DNA of 64,000 nucleotides from Plicaturopsis crispa FD-325 SS-3 (GCA_000827205.1 KN832555.1:1824472-1888471), one strand, 5' to 3'. Shown: positions 32,916 to 44,354, counted from the first letter of the stretch. Numbers and translations: made by a program. The notes: a model not told the origin generated them from the sequence alone.

Positions 32916-35900
32916 CTACGTGGGAGGCGCTGCTCTCCGTCTGGCCTCCAGCAGAGCTTCCAGCTTGATCAATGTCCGGCCGAGAGTGATTATGCCCCCC
33001 GCTGTCAGCCGTGGCACTGCGAGCTCTCTGTCAGCGGGAGAGCAATCCGGCGAGGCCTTGCTTTTCTCGATGAGCACGCGTGCCTCCCGTACAACTTTCT
33101 CCAGTCGATTGTCGGTGTAATAAAACCAGTCGATCTCTGCCTCGAGGCTCCCTAGGGGTATCTCGAGGGCACGACGGACAAAGCCCCGTGAAAGGACGTA
33201 TGCTTTCTCGCTGTACAGTCGGCTGAGGCGTGTACGCTTTCAGTCACTATCGTTATAGGGAACAGAGAACGCCCGCGCACCTGTTCACTATTCCGTCTTC
33301 GGTACCTCTTAGTTTCTCGTATGCAGGCTCGCAGAACCATCTGTAAGGGGCCGAGATTAGACCGGGCTAGAGAGAATATCCGGATGGTAAAGCGTACGGT
33401 TCTTTCACAAGTACGAGGCCTTGAATAGACACGAATGCTTGCAGTAAGGATGAGCGTGCTGCACTCCAAATCTCATTCTTATCGCCGGCCCAGGTGCCAA
33501 GAATGGATAAGCACACTTTCCCCTCTTCGTACAGATTCCTGTATTGATATTGGCGGGTCAAGAACAAATATCCAAGCGAGCAGCCGATTAACTTACGGGT
33601 TCACTGAAAGGTTGGATACATGTCAGTCACGAGTTTGATCGTCATTCGTGAGTGCTTACCTCGTCCATTACCGTTTGTCCAACTCAAGAAATGAGCTATT
33701 GGCGGACTGTTGGGGAAGTTCGAATCGAGCATCCAATCTATGACGAAGGGTGCATCTTGATAGGGTGTGTTCTCCGGACCTATTATGAGAGATCGCAGGA
33801 GGTCTGTACGATCCTCGTAAGCTCGAACAATGATAGATTCTGCGTAATAAGTGTTCTGTTAGGTCGATGACGGTGGTAATGGTCCGAAGACTGCGTACCT
33901 GGTAGACTGTTCGCAAGGACACGGTACTCCTTCGAGAGACGGCCGAGAAAGGACTTGGAAGGTTGAGCAGGTGTTGAACTAAAGAACGCGTGGTCGGGAG
34001 GTGCAGATGCGAGGATATCGAACCGCTTCCAAGGGTATTTATCGTCGGCATCATCAGATTCGTGGACGTCAGACTCCAATGAAGGCTCAGTTGCAATAGA
34101 TGGCGAGACCACGGATGGCGGAGGGGAGGGCAAAGGAGTCATGATGTGAACGGAATCCGGCGCACGCGGTGTATCTGCTTGGACATTTGGAGAGCTATAC
34201 TTGTCCGATGTGGGGCCTGAGGAAGGTGAGGAGTCGGGCCAGTCCACTTCATCTACATCCATAGTGATGTCTTCAACTTCGTCGTCGTCATCGGTTTCTT
34301 CCCATTCTTCTCCATCCTCACCATCAGCTTGAGGTCGCCATATACCATCTTCTTCCATTGACCAGACTTCCTCATTATTATCGCCTTGGCCTTCAGACAT
34401 TTCGTCCCCCCACATATCGTCCTCAAGTTGTTCCATGCTGTCGTAAAGCCTCGTTAGCCGTTCTATGGGGTATGTTTTCACAGTCGAGTCCGGGTGCGTA
34501 ACCTCCGCCGTGCCATCCAAGAGGAGCTGTCAAGCACAAGTTGAGTAGCGAGTCGAAGTGCACAATAGCACATTTGCTCACCCCTGTCACTTCGCCAAAC
34601 CACTGTAAGGATCCGTCGAACTTCGTGACCCGCTGAACCCGGCCTTCGGGGATGACATGCTCCGTTCCTCGTCTTGTCGCGATGGTGGCACCGATATCAG
34701 ACATCTGCCTCCGCCAGCCCCCCAGCTGCCCATCGGCCTGCACAGGACTGTCTCGAACCCAATCCTCGATCTCGCCAATCCTGGGTACCATAGGTGTTGC
34801 TAAACCATTTGTGGTCCCCTCACGGTGAATGAAGACGAAATCGCCGCGACGAACACCCAGACCATCGGAGACGGTAGGTGCCAACGCTGCAGACCAATCG
34901 TTCGTGCCATGCGGGTCGAGTTCCAGGACAGAGACGAGATCTATTGTACCACTATCAGAGTAACGAATGCAAGCCGTCCGCTCAACAGCATCCACGGAAT
35001 GGACAACCGCGGCACGTTGTTCGCCTTCGCTTTTCCAAATGACATGATCTCCGGGCCTGCAAGATGGTCAGAGGCGGAAGAGATTCACATGGGTTGGGCG
35101 TACGGACCAGCAATCATATTCGTCTGGATTGAGATACGGGATCAGCTCAGTGGACTGTAACCACTCCTTTTTGCCGTCTTGCCAAAGAACGTGCACCGCT
35201 GTCCGAGTTTCTTTTACTACGAATGTCTGCACGACCACAAGATCGACGGGGTCGCCGGTGACGCCATGCGTAGTATATGGGAGACCGGTATTGTCCTTCA
35301 GAAGTACCTTGTCGCCCACACGCATGTCTTGGTCGGACTTTCCACGGACAACGGTAAGTCTCGATAAATCCTCGCCATACCATAAGCGTTCTGGACGTTT
35401 TCGCCGAGAGGCTTCTTCGGGGTCTAACTGCGATAATAATTGAGCAACTTGGACAACGAGACAGACTTTAGGACGTACACTTTGATTTAGAGCTAGCCAA
35501 CAAATGGCGAGTATAGTGTGCTGAACGGAGACTACCGTATCAGAGTTGCTGGGTCGATTGTTTCCAATAAGAAAACCGAATAGGTTTTGAACACCCATGG
35601 GCTGGGGAAGAATATCCTGGACGTACGTATTAGAAAAATGGGTCTTCTTCATTGTGAACAAGACTGGACCAACGTTTCCCTTCTCACCGACGGATAGTCT
35701 TGAGCTTAGTTCCGGCAGTCGCACCAACTGCCCTCCAGATATTTCGACCACAGCCTCGTCGTACAGCTGACAACGCTGATTGGTAACGGTTCTAGAAAGT
35801 GACCATTTTTACGCACCTCGACCACCTAGAAAGCAGTTGAGTGACAACATGACTCAAACGACGGAGCTACGCACTTGTCCGATCCAATCATCGTGTACGA

Positions 35901-36489
35901 CATAATCACCTATGTCGGCATCTGCTGGAACCTCGAGGTCATTCATGGACTTCCAACCTGGTACTGGGGCGCCACTAATGACATGCTCCAGCCGCCCCAG
36001 AACGTTCACCGCTGTGACAACGCCTGACCGCACATCATCAATGCTGCGTTTGCAGATGTCACCAGCCTGGAAGCTCCGATCGACGAGCTCAAAATCTGAT
36101 TCCGGGAGAATGTCACGGTTCCCGGAGGGGAAGAATGAGACACCGACTTCGCCTTGCTGGAGGGGCCTCATCATGGGGTCGGTTTGGGCATTTGCCGGGG
36201 GAACATCTTCCGCGTCGTGCCAGCATCTCTGAACGGAATCTCTCAGTCACCGCTCTGCAATATACTGCTATAACGTACTAGGACTACACCGTAGGAAGTG
36301 GGATCGTCAACGCGCTGCAGGTGGTGCCATGTCTCTCAGTGTTATCCACCAGTCTAGTACCGATCGTACTCACTCGTACAATATCTTCTTGATAAAACTT
36401 GTGGCAGGATATAGGTTAGATAAGTTAGTCATGCGACGGTCTTGACCACGCACTTTCGTTGGAGAACGGCTATGGTCCTTCGCGGCCAT
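32916..36489 (-). CDS. UBE2O-type E2/E3 hybrid ubiquitin-conjugating enzyme
   Basis: Large E2 that also selects substrates. The N-terminus reads [40 protein letters not shown] over three joined exons. Several SH3-like CR modules follow ([60 protein letters not shown]). An acidic region ([20 protein letters not shown]) and then the UBC core come next: [37 protein letters not shown]. The active site reads [19 protein letters not shown], where NPN replaces the usual HPN, as in UBE2O. The catalytic Cys is in KVCLS. The VNP part comes from a 7-base microexon. The C-terminal helix ends [18 protein letters not shown]. The start was chosen because the first exon splices cleanly to FYQEDIV. Confidence 0.88.
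33597..33603 (-). other. 7-base microexon of the UBE2O-type gene
   Basis: The seven bases TGAACCC (minus strand) lie between an acceptor (cctttcag) and a donor (gtaagttaat). Including them joins ...GNGR to V-N-P-N-LYEEGK in frame. Skipping them breaks the frame and removes the NPN motif. Confidence 0.75.
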
Positions 36490-36911
36490 ATGTCAGGCTT
36501 CGAGGATTCAGCTCTTGTTAATCTTGAATTATAAAGTAGTAGAAGAAAGAATGTAATCCGAGTCTCGAGAACACAAGCAATGTCGAGGTCGAGTACAAGA
36601 GCCGTGGTAGCCAGGTCTTCACGGAGTCGGAATTCGCGCCGGCCGCAGAACTCGCCACCGACTTTCTTTCCTCCTCGTTTTGTCTTCGTCGTCGACTTAT
36701 CGTTCATCTAAAACGCTGGGCCCAACCCAACTACCTTGATGGACCCTTGCAACCCTTACAATTGGGACGAGTGACGACGCACGGAAAATTTTTTTTGCTT
36801 GTCTTCCGGAACAGTGTTCAAGGCGCAGCAAACCTACGACCTAGAGTTTTATCATTCATCCGCCTGGCTCTTACCCTGCTCAGTATCTACCACATACGAT
36901 CTCTCCGCCTT
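36490..36911. other. Upstream region of the UBE2O-type gene
   Basis: 422 bp between the UBE2O-type start and the stop of the next minus-strand gene. It is promoter sequence by position. No gene supported. Confidence 0.4.
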
Positions 36912-37310
36912 TTAAACCTCGTCTTCCACACATCCCGCAATTTTCGCGTCGATTGGACCCGCCTCAGCCAACACCCTAACGCCTTCCCTCGTCCAACTCC
37001 GGCAATTCCACTGCTGGTCGTTCTCGCTTGTGACCACAACCGCACCACGGAGCAGTTTCTCGAGTTTCTCCGCGTCCTTCCGTCTCACTCGACCAATCTG
37101 TATCCGCCCACTGTATCTCTCGGTCTGCTGCAGTGTAACCCGCTCCCCCGTCATATACTCGAAAATGGGCTGTCCATGGATAACCTGGCACACTGTTTCG
37201 CGAGGCGATGAGCCACCGGCAGGTGACGGATCCGTTAACACGAAGATTGCCCGATGAAAAGGATTGAGGTGAAGTTCTTGTCCCGACCCTGGTAGCAGTG
37301 CGTTACGCAC
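36912..37310 (-). CDS. DUF6914-like protein, 5' end unresolved
   Basis: The readable part is about 130 residues: NALLPGSGQELHLNPFHRAI, FVLTD, then RETVCQVIHGQPIFEYMTGE and YSGRIQIGRVRRKDAEKLEK. It ends DQQWNCRSWTREGVRVLAEA. The order H-(R/W)-A at the start, Y/C-Q-V-I-x-G-x-P-x-F-E-Y, R-I-x-I-G-(K/R)-V and W-N-C-R-x-W is that of small basidiomycete proteins of the DUF6914 type, function unknown. No in-frame ATG starts this exon, which opens at a GTG. A stop lies about 40 bases upstream, so a first exon must be spliced on or the gene is broken. It may be a pseudogene. Confidence 0.45.
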   Translation of the reverse strand: MRNALLPGSGQELHLNPFHRAIFVLTDPSPAGGSSPRETVCQVIHGQPIFEYMTGERVTLQQTERYSGRIQIGRVRRKDAEKLEKLLRGAVVVTSENDQQWNCRSWTREGVRVLAEAGPIDAKIAGCVEDEV

Positions 37311-37703
37311 ACGTCGTACTTGGGGCTCCCCGCAAGCGCGTTATCGTCCAACAAGATGGCATATTGCGGTTGGTAGTCTACACTAGGCTCCCATTAGTAC
37401 GGAGAAGATCTAGAGCCCTTGAAATTTACAACCATGGATGTATATACTATAGTCTCGTAATGAAGTATCCTTTCAGTGGCATCACGCATATGGTAGAGCG
37501 TGTGCGGGTATCAGTGTCGATGACCTGTATCCTTTTTACAACTTGTCGTGACGTCGAGGTAACGAATCTGCTGGATGAAATGAACAAAATGCAGTCCTCG
37601 AGCTAGCTCTTGATCACAACAACGTTGACTGTCAGAAAGGCAAGCTGTTATATCGACGTTTGCTCATCATCCAGAGCAGTCACCGACGGTCCCCCTTCAT
37701 TTG
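37311..37703. other. Divergent intergenic region, DUF6914-like / F-box
   Basis: 393 bp. It should contain the missing first exon of the DUF6914-like gene, if there is one, plus the F-box gene promoter. I could not place either with confidence. Confidence 0.35.
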
Positions 37704-39621
37704 ATGCTTTCCCCGATACATTCGTCGTCTTCAGATGGCTTGACATCGATGCCGCCCGAGGCTTATTCTTCCTTTACCGAGGCATCCCAAAAATGCCATC
37801 TGCTAGACTCACTTCCAACCGAGTTGATCATCCGATGTATAGCGCTCCTGGACTTTCGTACGCTAGTCGCTTGCCGACAGGTGAGCGCTCCATACCGCTC
37901 GGACCAAGATTTTGCTCTAATTACGGCCTGCGCATGGAAGCTGTGCCGCATCTTCCGTACCTTTATAGATGAGACTGCTGTAACTAAATACAAGATCGAA
38001 TTGGGCGCTGCCGGGATGGAGGATGGGCCCCCGAGCGCCTTCAGCACGGCAGCACGCCTGCAAAAGCTCAAAACGTATCAATCCCGGTGGGAAAAATTGG
38101 AATGGGTGGAGGAGAAGCAGATCCCAATGGAGGTCGGAGAGGTTTGGGAGCTCTATGGCGGAGTACTTGCGCAGGGCAGGGGATCCCGAACCCTCAAGTT
38201 CTGGCAATTGCCTTCGGTTACTCGCGGGATCGAGTTCAGGAGCTGGGAGATCGAGGATACTGGCGCGCTTGTACGTGACTTCGGGATGGACCCGTCTCAA
38301 GGACTCCTAGTACTCATTGTCAGGCCACCTATCTCGTAAGTCGCTAATTTGGTTTGCCTAGTATCTCCTACAGTAACTCATCCTCGCTTCCTTGTTATGA
38401 CACAGACCAGTACGCGAGGGTCGGGTTTGCTATATTCACCTACGCGCGCTTGACACTGGTGGCCCTCATCCTTTGGTTCCCGGCTCTTCCGCGATTCTGG
38501 AGCACGTTCAAAACTTGAGGCCGGGACACCGTGTCTCATATACGATCCAGGTGTCTGGATGCTACCTTGGCGTCATGTTTCACAGACACGGCGGTTTGGG
38601 CAACAACGATCTGGTCATATGGAACTGGCGCACTGGACACCGGCAAATGGTATGCCTATATGCTTTGCTCGTAGTTCGTGACTTGATGAAAGAAATACAG
38701 CTTCTCACAACAAACGGTCCAGGGCTCCGGTCATTCGCCTTTCTGTCTGATCGTCACGTTATGGTGTCCACGATCAAGGACGCGCTCGCCGACCCGCCAT
38801 TCCGTTTGGCTATTCTCGATTTCAAAGAAGCATCTGGAGAATTGGTCGGACTTGACCGCGCCCTCTGCTCCTTTATGTTACCGCCACTCGAAGACGATAG
38901 CGCCGAGTCGTTAGAGTTCATTATACGTTCCGACCCTGCACCCACATACATCCCGGACCCCGATTTACACTTACCCTTCTTCACCAGCCAGGACAAGAGG
39001 ATCTTCGTTCTCACGATGTACGTTACGAGCGGCGCTTTCGACAATGCCGTCGCATCGTTTATACTATTCATTCCTTACAAAACCCTGATGGCTCAACTGC
39101 AAACCCCACGGCCTATGGACTGGGATAAACAAATCCCTTGGGACGACTGGGGTCCTAGAGGCACTAGACTCATACGGGATCCTGGACAGTCTCTTGTCTG
39201 GGTCTGCTATATATGCGGCATGAGATATGTGGTTGCCCAACTCAACCCTTCTGTACAGGAGGATAGCGTCTGGCTCGACGTATACGATTTCAACGAAATT
39301 TCGTTCAATCGGGCGCTCAAAGCACAGGACGAGGAAGGCAATAATAGCAGTGACGATCGGACCATATATGTGACGGATCCTACAGTGCTTCAGGTTGACG
39401 GCGTCTTCGAACACGGGGTACAAACGACTTTGCCATACCGCAAGAGGTCAGTGCAGCTGGACATCGCCGATGAAGACTTCATCGCGGCTATGATATCCGA
39501 GGATAACCTGGTCACGATATACGTGCGTTTACTACTCTCGCTGTCGGTCTTCTCATTTTTCTGAAACTTGTTCTAAACCCAGCGTCCGGACAACAGACGG
39601 TTTTGTCTATACACTTTCTGA
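37704..39621 (+). CDS. F-box protein with beta-propeller-like body
   Basis: The F-box lies near residue 35: HLLDSLPTELIIRCIALLDF, then RTLVACRQVS. F-box proteins bridge a substrate to the SCF ubiquitin ligase through Skp1. The remaining 550 residues look like the propeller-type body of basidiomycete F-box families: LVIWNWRTGHRQM, FAFLSDRHVMVSTI, FRLAILDFKEASGELV, VWLDVYDFNEISFNRALKAQ. Introns are short. The last join is awkward. Canonical splicing to 39583 gives a stop within 13 codons (RPDNRRFCLYTF), used here as the end. Another frame of the last exon reads VYTLSENELRYTANTF to 39670 but would need non-canonical ends. The start ATG is the first of the frame; a second Met at residue 14 is also possible. 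Confidence 0.75.
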
Positions 39622-40264
39622 AAACGAGCTACGCTACACTGCAAACACGTTTAGCAGATTTGGCGCCTGATAGACGCTCGAGTCAATGCTGTGGCCATCT
39701 GGGTGTGTGGCATATATCGGTCTATCCTTCTGGCTGGCAACACCTGTAGAAATATTCACGAAGTCTATTCCAGTTCCTCAGTCGCCAAAGAAGGGCTTTG
39801 GCTTTCGCGATATAAGTGCTATTTGGCACTGGCGGCGATTCCCCCTCGGCTGTGAATGCGTTTGGCTACAAATGGCGTTTTGTTGGTACGAGGGAATTAT
39901 GCTGTTAGCGCCCAGCCGCGTGTTTTCGTTCTGGCGATCCGACCACTAGCCAAGGGCACGCACCCGTAAGGCGGTGTACTGTAAGCTACCGAACGCTCTG
40001 ATAGGAACTTTCTGTCTGTTCATCCTCCAGCTGTGTAAGAATAAACGCCCGTACTCTGTGCAACTCCGCCTGCAACCTGTCCGAGTGCCATCCAATATGG
40101 GCATATTAACCCCTGAATTACAACAGTGCGCGCCAAAATTTTTGGTCAAACAGCCCGTGTACTTGTACAAGTAGAAGAGCTATGCTTTCCCCATGACTCA
40201 CGACGGTATAAAACCGCCCCCTTCCCTTCTGTGCTGGCTCAAGTCTCTTTCCGTGCGCTAGAAA
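39622..40264. other. Intergenic, F-box gene to N-acetylglutamate synthase
   Basis: 643 bp. The first part could be 3' coding remnant or untranslated sequence of the F-box gene. A TATA-like tataaa occurs near 40206, 60 bp before the next ATG. No other gene seen. Confidence 0.45.
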
Positions 40265-42221
40265 ATGCGAAACCTATCTGCCTCTCATCGTTTTGTGGCG
40301 GTCGCCCCGAAATTACGCCCGTCCCATACATGTCGGGCTACCTTGGCGGTAAGCATATACGTGCAGGTCTACGTGCTCAGCTCTGACGAGGTCACGTTTA
40401 CTAGACGGTAAGGAGCTTGAGGCAGCCTGCAGCCCCAGGGCCAGAGGAATCTGAACCACCGGATAATGTGAGTCATCCTGTTTTTCGACGTCGTGCCACA
40501 TAATTAACAGCTTGTAGGATTTTATTCTCTCCATATTGCGTGCAAATCCTTCCTTGAGGGATACACGATCATACCTAGCTTCTTTTGGCCCTCGCCCTCA
40601 TACCCCTTCGGCCTCTAATTCAGAACTTCCGAGCAAAATTATACCGCCTTCTCCATTGCCGTCTATCGAGACGCAGAATGCAGAAATAACCGCTGAACAG
40701 CCAAAACCAAGTCCACTAGTCGCGTCTATCCTCAATCCAGTGCACCGGAGGACTGCCCTTGTCAAGTTACAGGGCCCGTTTACAGAGGTCCAGCTCGACA
40801 GCATCGCCCGTGGTATGGTCTACCTTGAGAAGCTAGGCCTTACGAGTGTCATAGTTGTCGAAAACGAGGAGTTCGTGAGGGGAGACGAGGGCGAACGTGC
40901 CGCCATCATCGAGGAGACCATGCGGGTTGTCACAAACCTCGAGAAACAGGGAGCGAAGGCACGACCAGTCCTCGGCTCTGTCGTTCGCCTAGGACCAAAG
41001 CCAGGAGATGAAGAAAACCACGATATCACGCCTCCGGAGGCACACACAGTGCCCTCTGATCTTGTCACGATCAGGTCTGCGCTTCGTGCTGGAGAAATTC
41101 CCGTTCTGCCGCCATTCGCTCTAGATTCATTCTGTCGTTCTGTCCGCGTGGACGCCAACGACGTCATCGCGGCTCTTGCTCGGGGGATGGTTGAAGCTGC
41201 GGCGCGTGATGGCGTGGATGGAACACTGCCAGCGGAGGACATCGAGCTTGAGGATGTCGACCTAACCCCTTTGCGACTCATGATAATCAACCGGGAAGGC
41301 GGAGTACCATCCTATGCCCGCTCGGGATACCCCCATCTTCTGATCAATCTCACATCCGAGTTTCAACATATCCAGGAAACGTTTCACGAGCCTTGGCGGC
41401 AGACAAATCCCACAGCTCTCAAGAACCTTTCCTTAGCGCGCACTTGCCTCGCGTATATGCCACCTACTTCGTCCGCCGTCATGGTATCGCATCGTTCGCC
41501 CAGTTCTCTCATCGCCAACCTCATCACCAATAAGCCAGCCGTCAGCTCTAGTTTGCCGCACGCCCTGCTACAAGGGAACCGAAAGTTAACGCCACATACG
41601 CCGACGCTCCTGCGGCGTGGATTACCAATTCGCGTTCTGCGCACCGCAGCACAGATTAACAGAGCCAAAATGACGACCCTGCTGGAGCATTCGTTCGGCA
41701 GAGTCCTCAACGAAGAATCGTTTTACAAGAGACTCGAAGAACGTTTGGATTTCGTCGTAGTCGCTGGCGATTACGCAGGCGCAGCTATCGTTACGAACGA
41801 GTCGAACGTTGATCACCCGATGTGGCCTGTGACATACTTGGACAAGTTCGCCGTCTTGCCCAGCCACCAGGGAGATGGGACTGTCGACTTTCTTTGGGTC
41901 GCGCTCCACGATGAATCCTATGGACTCGGCCACCCGTTCTCCGTTAACCCAAATGGTGGGAAGGAGGGAATGGGAAATGGCACAGACCTGGTCTGGCGCA
42001 GCCGGGCGAACAATCCGGTGAACAAGTGGTACTTTGAACGGAGCAGCGGCCACATGCGGATGGGCGACTGGGTTTTGTTTTGGTGCGATGCGGAGAAGCG
42101 GCTCAAGACGGAGGCGAGCAGGCGCGGCAGTGCCGGGCTTTCGTATATCGAGGATTGGGAGGAGAGACGACTAGAAACGTGGGCAGACGTTGTTCCGAAA
42201 ATCCCATCCAGCTGGAAATGA
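40265..42221 (+). CDS. Mitochondrial N-acetylglutamate synthase
   Basis: Makes N-acetylglutamate from glutamate and acetyl-CoA, the first step of arginine synthesis. Three exons join: MRNLSASHRFVAVAPKLRPS plus HTCRATLA, a basic Ser-rich presequence typical of mitochondrial import; then TVRSLRQPAAPGPEESEPPD; then DFILSILRANPSLRDTRSYL, the conserved family start. An inactive amino-acid-kinase domain follows (TALVKLQGPFTEVQLDSIAR, GMVYLEKLGLTSVIVVENEE). The GNAT domain is at the C-terminus (FGRVLNEESFYKRLEERLDF, VVVAGDYAGAAIVTNE, YLDKFAVLPSHQGDGTVDFL, NKWYFERSSGHMRMGDWVLF). The first ATG was chosen by following the exons back; the last exon alone has no usable ATG before the conserved start. Confidence 0.9.
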
Positions 42222-42665
42222 TCTTGGATGCTTTGCACTTGTGTTATGAACGAACTTTGTTGGAATGGCTTGCCTCATCTGTATTGTTGTACTACTGACC
42301 GAAACACCAGTTTGAATATCTCCTTATTACCCTCTAGACACCCACTATACATCTGATGTATGATTGCCCCGAACACTGACATTTAGTGCCTACGCCTCCT
42401 AGATCTCGCCTTCGGTGGGCTTGTAGCTGGGGATGTTGTGATAGATGTGAGAGTTGTGTCGGCGTTCTCTTTCTGCGCCTCCGCCAGGATAGCCTTCCCC
42501 AGATCACCAGCCCGCTTCCAGGGAGTATATTCCTCTCCCCGGTGCACGACACCGTGATGTAGATCGTTGACCCCTTCAACAACGCGGTCTCGGAAGCGAC
42601 CTATAGTCCACTCGAGTCCTCCTTCGTCCCCCATTTCGCCTGCGAGCGACGTGACTGCCTTCTCC
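42222..42665. other. Intergenic, upstream of the trypsin-fold protein
   Basis: 444 bp. The frame of the next gene stays open upstream to about 42567 but without an ATG, so I treat it as leader. No other gene seen. Confidence 0.45.
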
Positions 42666-44354
42666 ATGCTGTCCGACACCACCGTCGTCGACCCAGACTT
42701 TGCCTCCCCCTCCGAGAAGGCTTTCTTTTACAAGGGCGTTTCCGAGGACCATCCCCCCCTCTTGCAGCGCTCCGACATCCAGACGCATCCCTTTGTCCTT
42801 CCCCCTGCTGAAGACCAGCATACCGCTATTCCCGATAGGACTGCTCATGGCGCTACCCACCCCATCCTCACTCCGGACCTCTGGAAGCAAGACATTGGCC
42901 CCGCCATCGCGAGCCTCCTTGAGGAGGAGATATACGACGTTCACGTCTCTACGATGGTGCCAGTCCAGTTCTCTCTTACCGAAGCTGGTGGCAACGCCGT
43001 CATGGAGAAGCACATCGTGATTTGGATCTCCGTCTTCTCCGGTACCACGTCTGAGGAGTCTTGCCGCGATGCCAACGCGCCCATCCTCGCCATCCTGGCA
43101 AAGCACCAAGTCCTGGACGCTGCCGTTCACTGGATAGAGGGTGCTCCCGAGCGCTTCGTCGCTGATCCGGCCATGATGGAGGTCGTCGACGAGACAGACC
43201 CCACTGCTTATATCCGTCGCGCCGTTACCGCTGTCCTGGGCGTGCCTCTGGCACCGCAGACTATGCAGGCCAAGGATGGACAGGGATCGCTTGGCGTCTT
43301 CTTCCACGAGGGCAAAGACAAGCATGGCAACAAGAGCGACAATGTCTTTGCTTTTACTAACAAGCACGTTGTTTCCGAGAACACCAAGGCGGACTACGAG
43401 CTCGGACGTGCTGGTTCTCGCAAACAGTACATCAGGAACTGTGGCCTTCGTCGCTACGAGAAGCTGCAGGAGGAGACGCGTGCGTCGATTGCGAAGAAGG
43501 TTGGCGAGGTGAAGCTCCTGGCTGAGCAGCTCGAGCAGAATGTTTTCGCCACTCCGAGGGCCAGGAGACTCAAGGAGACCGAGTTGGAGAACCTGAAGGA
43601 GGAGATTGGCATTTTGGACGACTTCCTCTTGCTCACGAAGTCCTCCAGGGGCGAGATCGATAACCGCGCTATCGGATGGCTCGACTATGCTCCCCACATC
43701 CAAAACGACGTCGACAATCGCCGCTACACCTGGGACGGCGCCATGTTCCAGCTCGATAAGGCCAGGTGGGAGCAGCAGTTCAAGGGGAATCATGTCTATC
43801 TCGGCGCGTCTTTATTTTTATTTTATTACGATTCATGTCCTAATATTCATTCTTCAGGCGGAAAATTTGCCCCAGGCGACATCACCAAGTTCCTTTACCC
43901 TAACGACGCCAATCCTACCTCCTTCAAATACCCGCCCAACCATCTCTTCCGCCTCCAGGGCTTCGTCGAGGCCGAGGACATGAAGAAGCCTTACTTCTTC
44001 GACGAGCTTGGCAACCGCTGCTTCATCGTCGCCAAAGACGGTCAGACTACTGACCTGACCTTCGGACGATTCTCCGAGTTCGAGGCCTACGTCGTCAGCG
44101 ACTTGGCGGGCTCCTCCTGGGAGGTGGCTATATTCAATCACGCCAAAGAGAATTTCTCCTTCAAAGGAGATTCCGGGTCCTGCATCTTTAACGCCGAGGG
44201 TAAGATGCTCGCGTTCCTTCACTCGGGCATGCCGAGGGGCATGTCGAGTCATGTCACGTTCGGAATGCCTGCCCACTTTGTGCGCGACCAGATCAAGAAG
44301 CGCTTCCCCCATGCCAACTTTGACCGCGTCACTTTCTCCGACGTGGCAGCCTAA
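42666..44354 (+). CDS. Trypsin-fold (PA clan) protein with coiled-coil insertion
   Basis: The C-terminal part carries the chymotrypsin-like triad in order: His in AFTNKHVVSE, an Asp candidate in TWDGAMFQLDKA, and Ser in FSFKGDSGSCIFNAEGKMLA. A final FLHSGMPRGMSSHVTFGMPA follows. Between His and Asp lies a charged helical stretch of about 60 residues (EKLQEETRASIAKKVGEVKL, KETELENLKEEIGILDDFLL) that should form a coiled coil. The N-terminal 200 residues form an alpha/beta domain (VIWISVFSGTTSEESCRDAN) of unknown role. Such proteins are common in Agaricomycetes and uncharacterised. No signal peptide, so it is probably intracellular. A GC..AG intron may lie at about 43804-43857; unspliced, 18 odd residues interrupt the domain. 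The start is the first ATG. Confidence 0.7.
   Translation: MLSDTTVVDPDFASPSEKAFFYKGVSEDHPPLLQRSDIQTHPFVLPPAEDQHTAIPDRTAHGATHPILTPDLWKQDIGPAIASLLEEEIYDVHVSTMVPVQFSLTEAGGNAVMEKHIVIWISVFSGTTSEESCRDANAPILAILAKHQVLDAAVHWIEGAPERFVADPAMMEVVDETDPTAYIRRAVTAVLGVPLAPQTMQAKDGQGSLGVFFHEGKDKHGNKSDNVFAFTNKHVVSENTKADYELGRAGSRKQYIRNCGLRRYEKLQEETRASIAKKVGEVKLLAEQLEQNVFATPRARRLKETELENLKEEIGILDDFLLLTKSSRGEIDNRAIGWLDYAPHIQNDVDNRRYTWDGAMFQLDKARWEQQFKGNHVYLGASLFLFYYDSCPNIHSSGGKFAPGDITKFLYPNDANPTSFKYPPNHLFRLQGFVEAEDMKKPYFFDELGNRCFIVAKDGQTTDLTFGRFSEFEAYVVSDLAGSSWEVAIFNHAKENFSFKGDSGSCIFNAEGKMLAFLHSGMPRGMSSHVTFGMPAHFVRDQIKKRFPHANFDRVTFSDVAA

Noticed and set aside
36747-37211. 154-codon plus-strand frame
   Set aside because: It overlaps the DUF6914-like gene on the opposite strand and shows no family features.
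42576-43793. 405-codon open frame on the minus strand
   Set aside because: It lies opposite the trypsin-fold gene and mirrors its G/C-biased third codon positions. It has no domain of its own.
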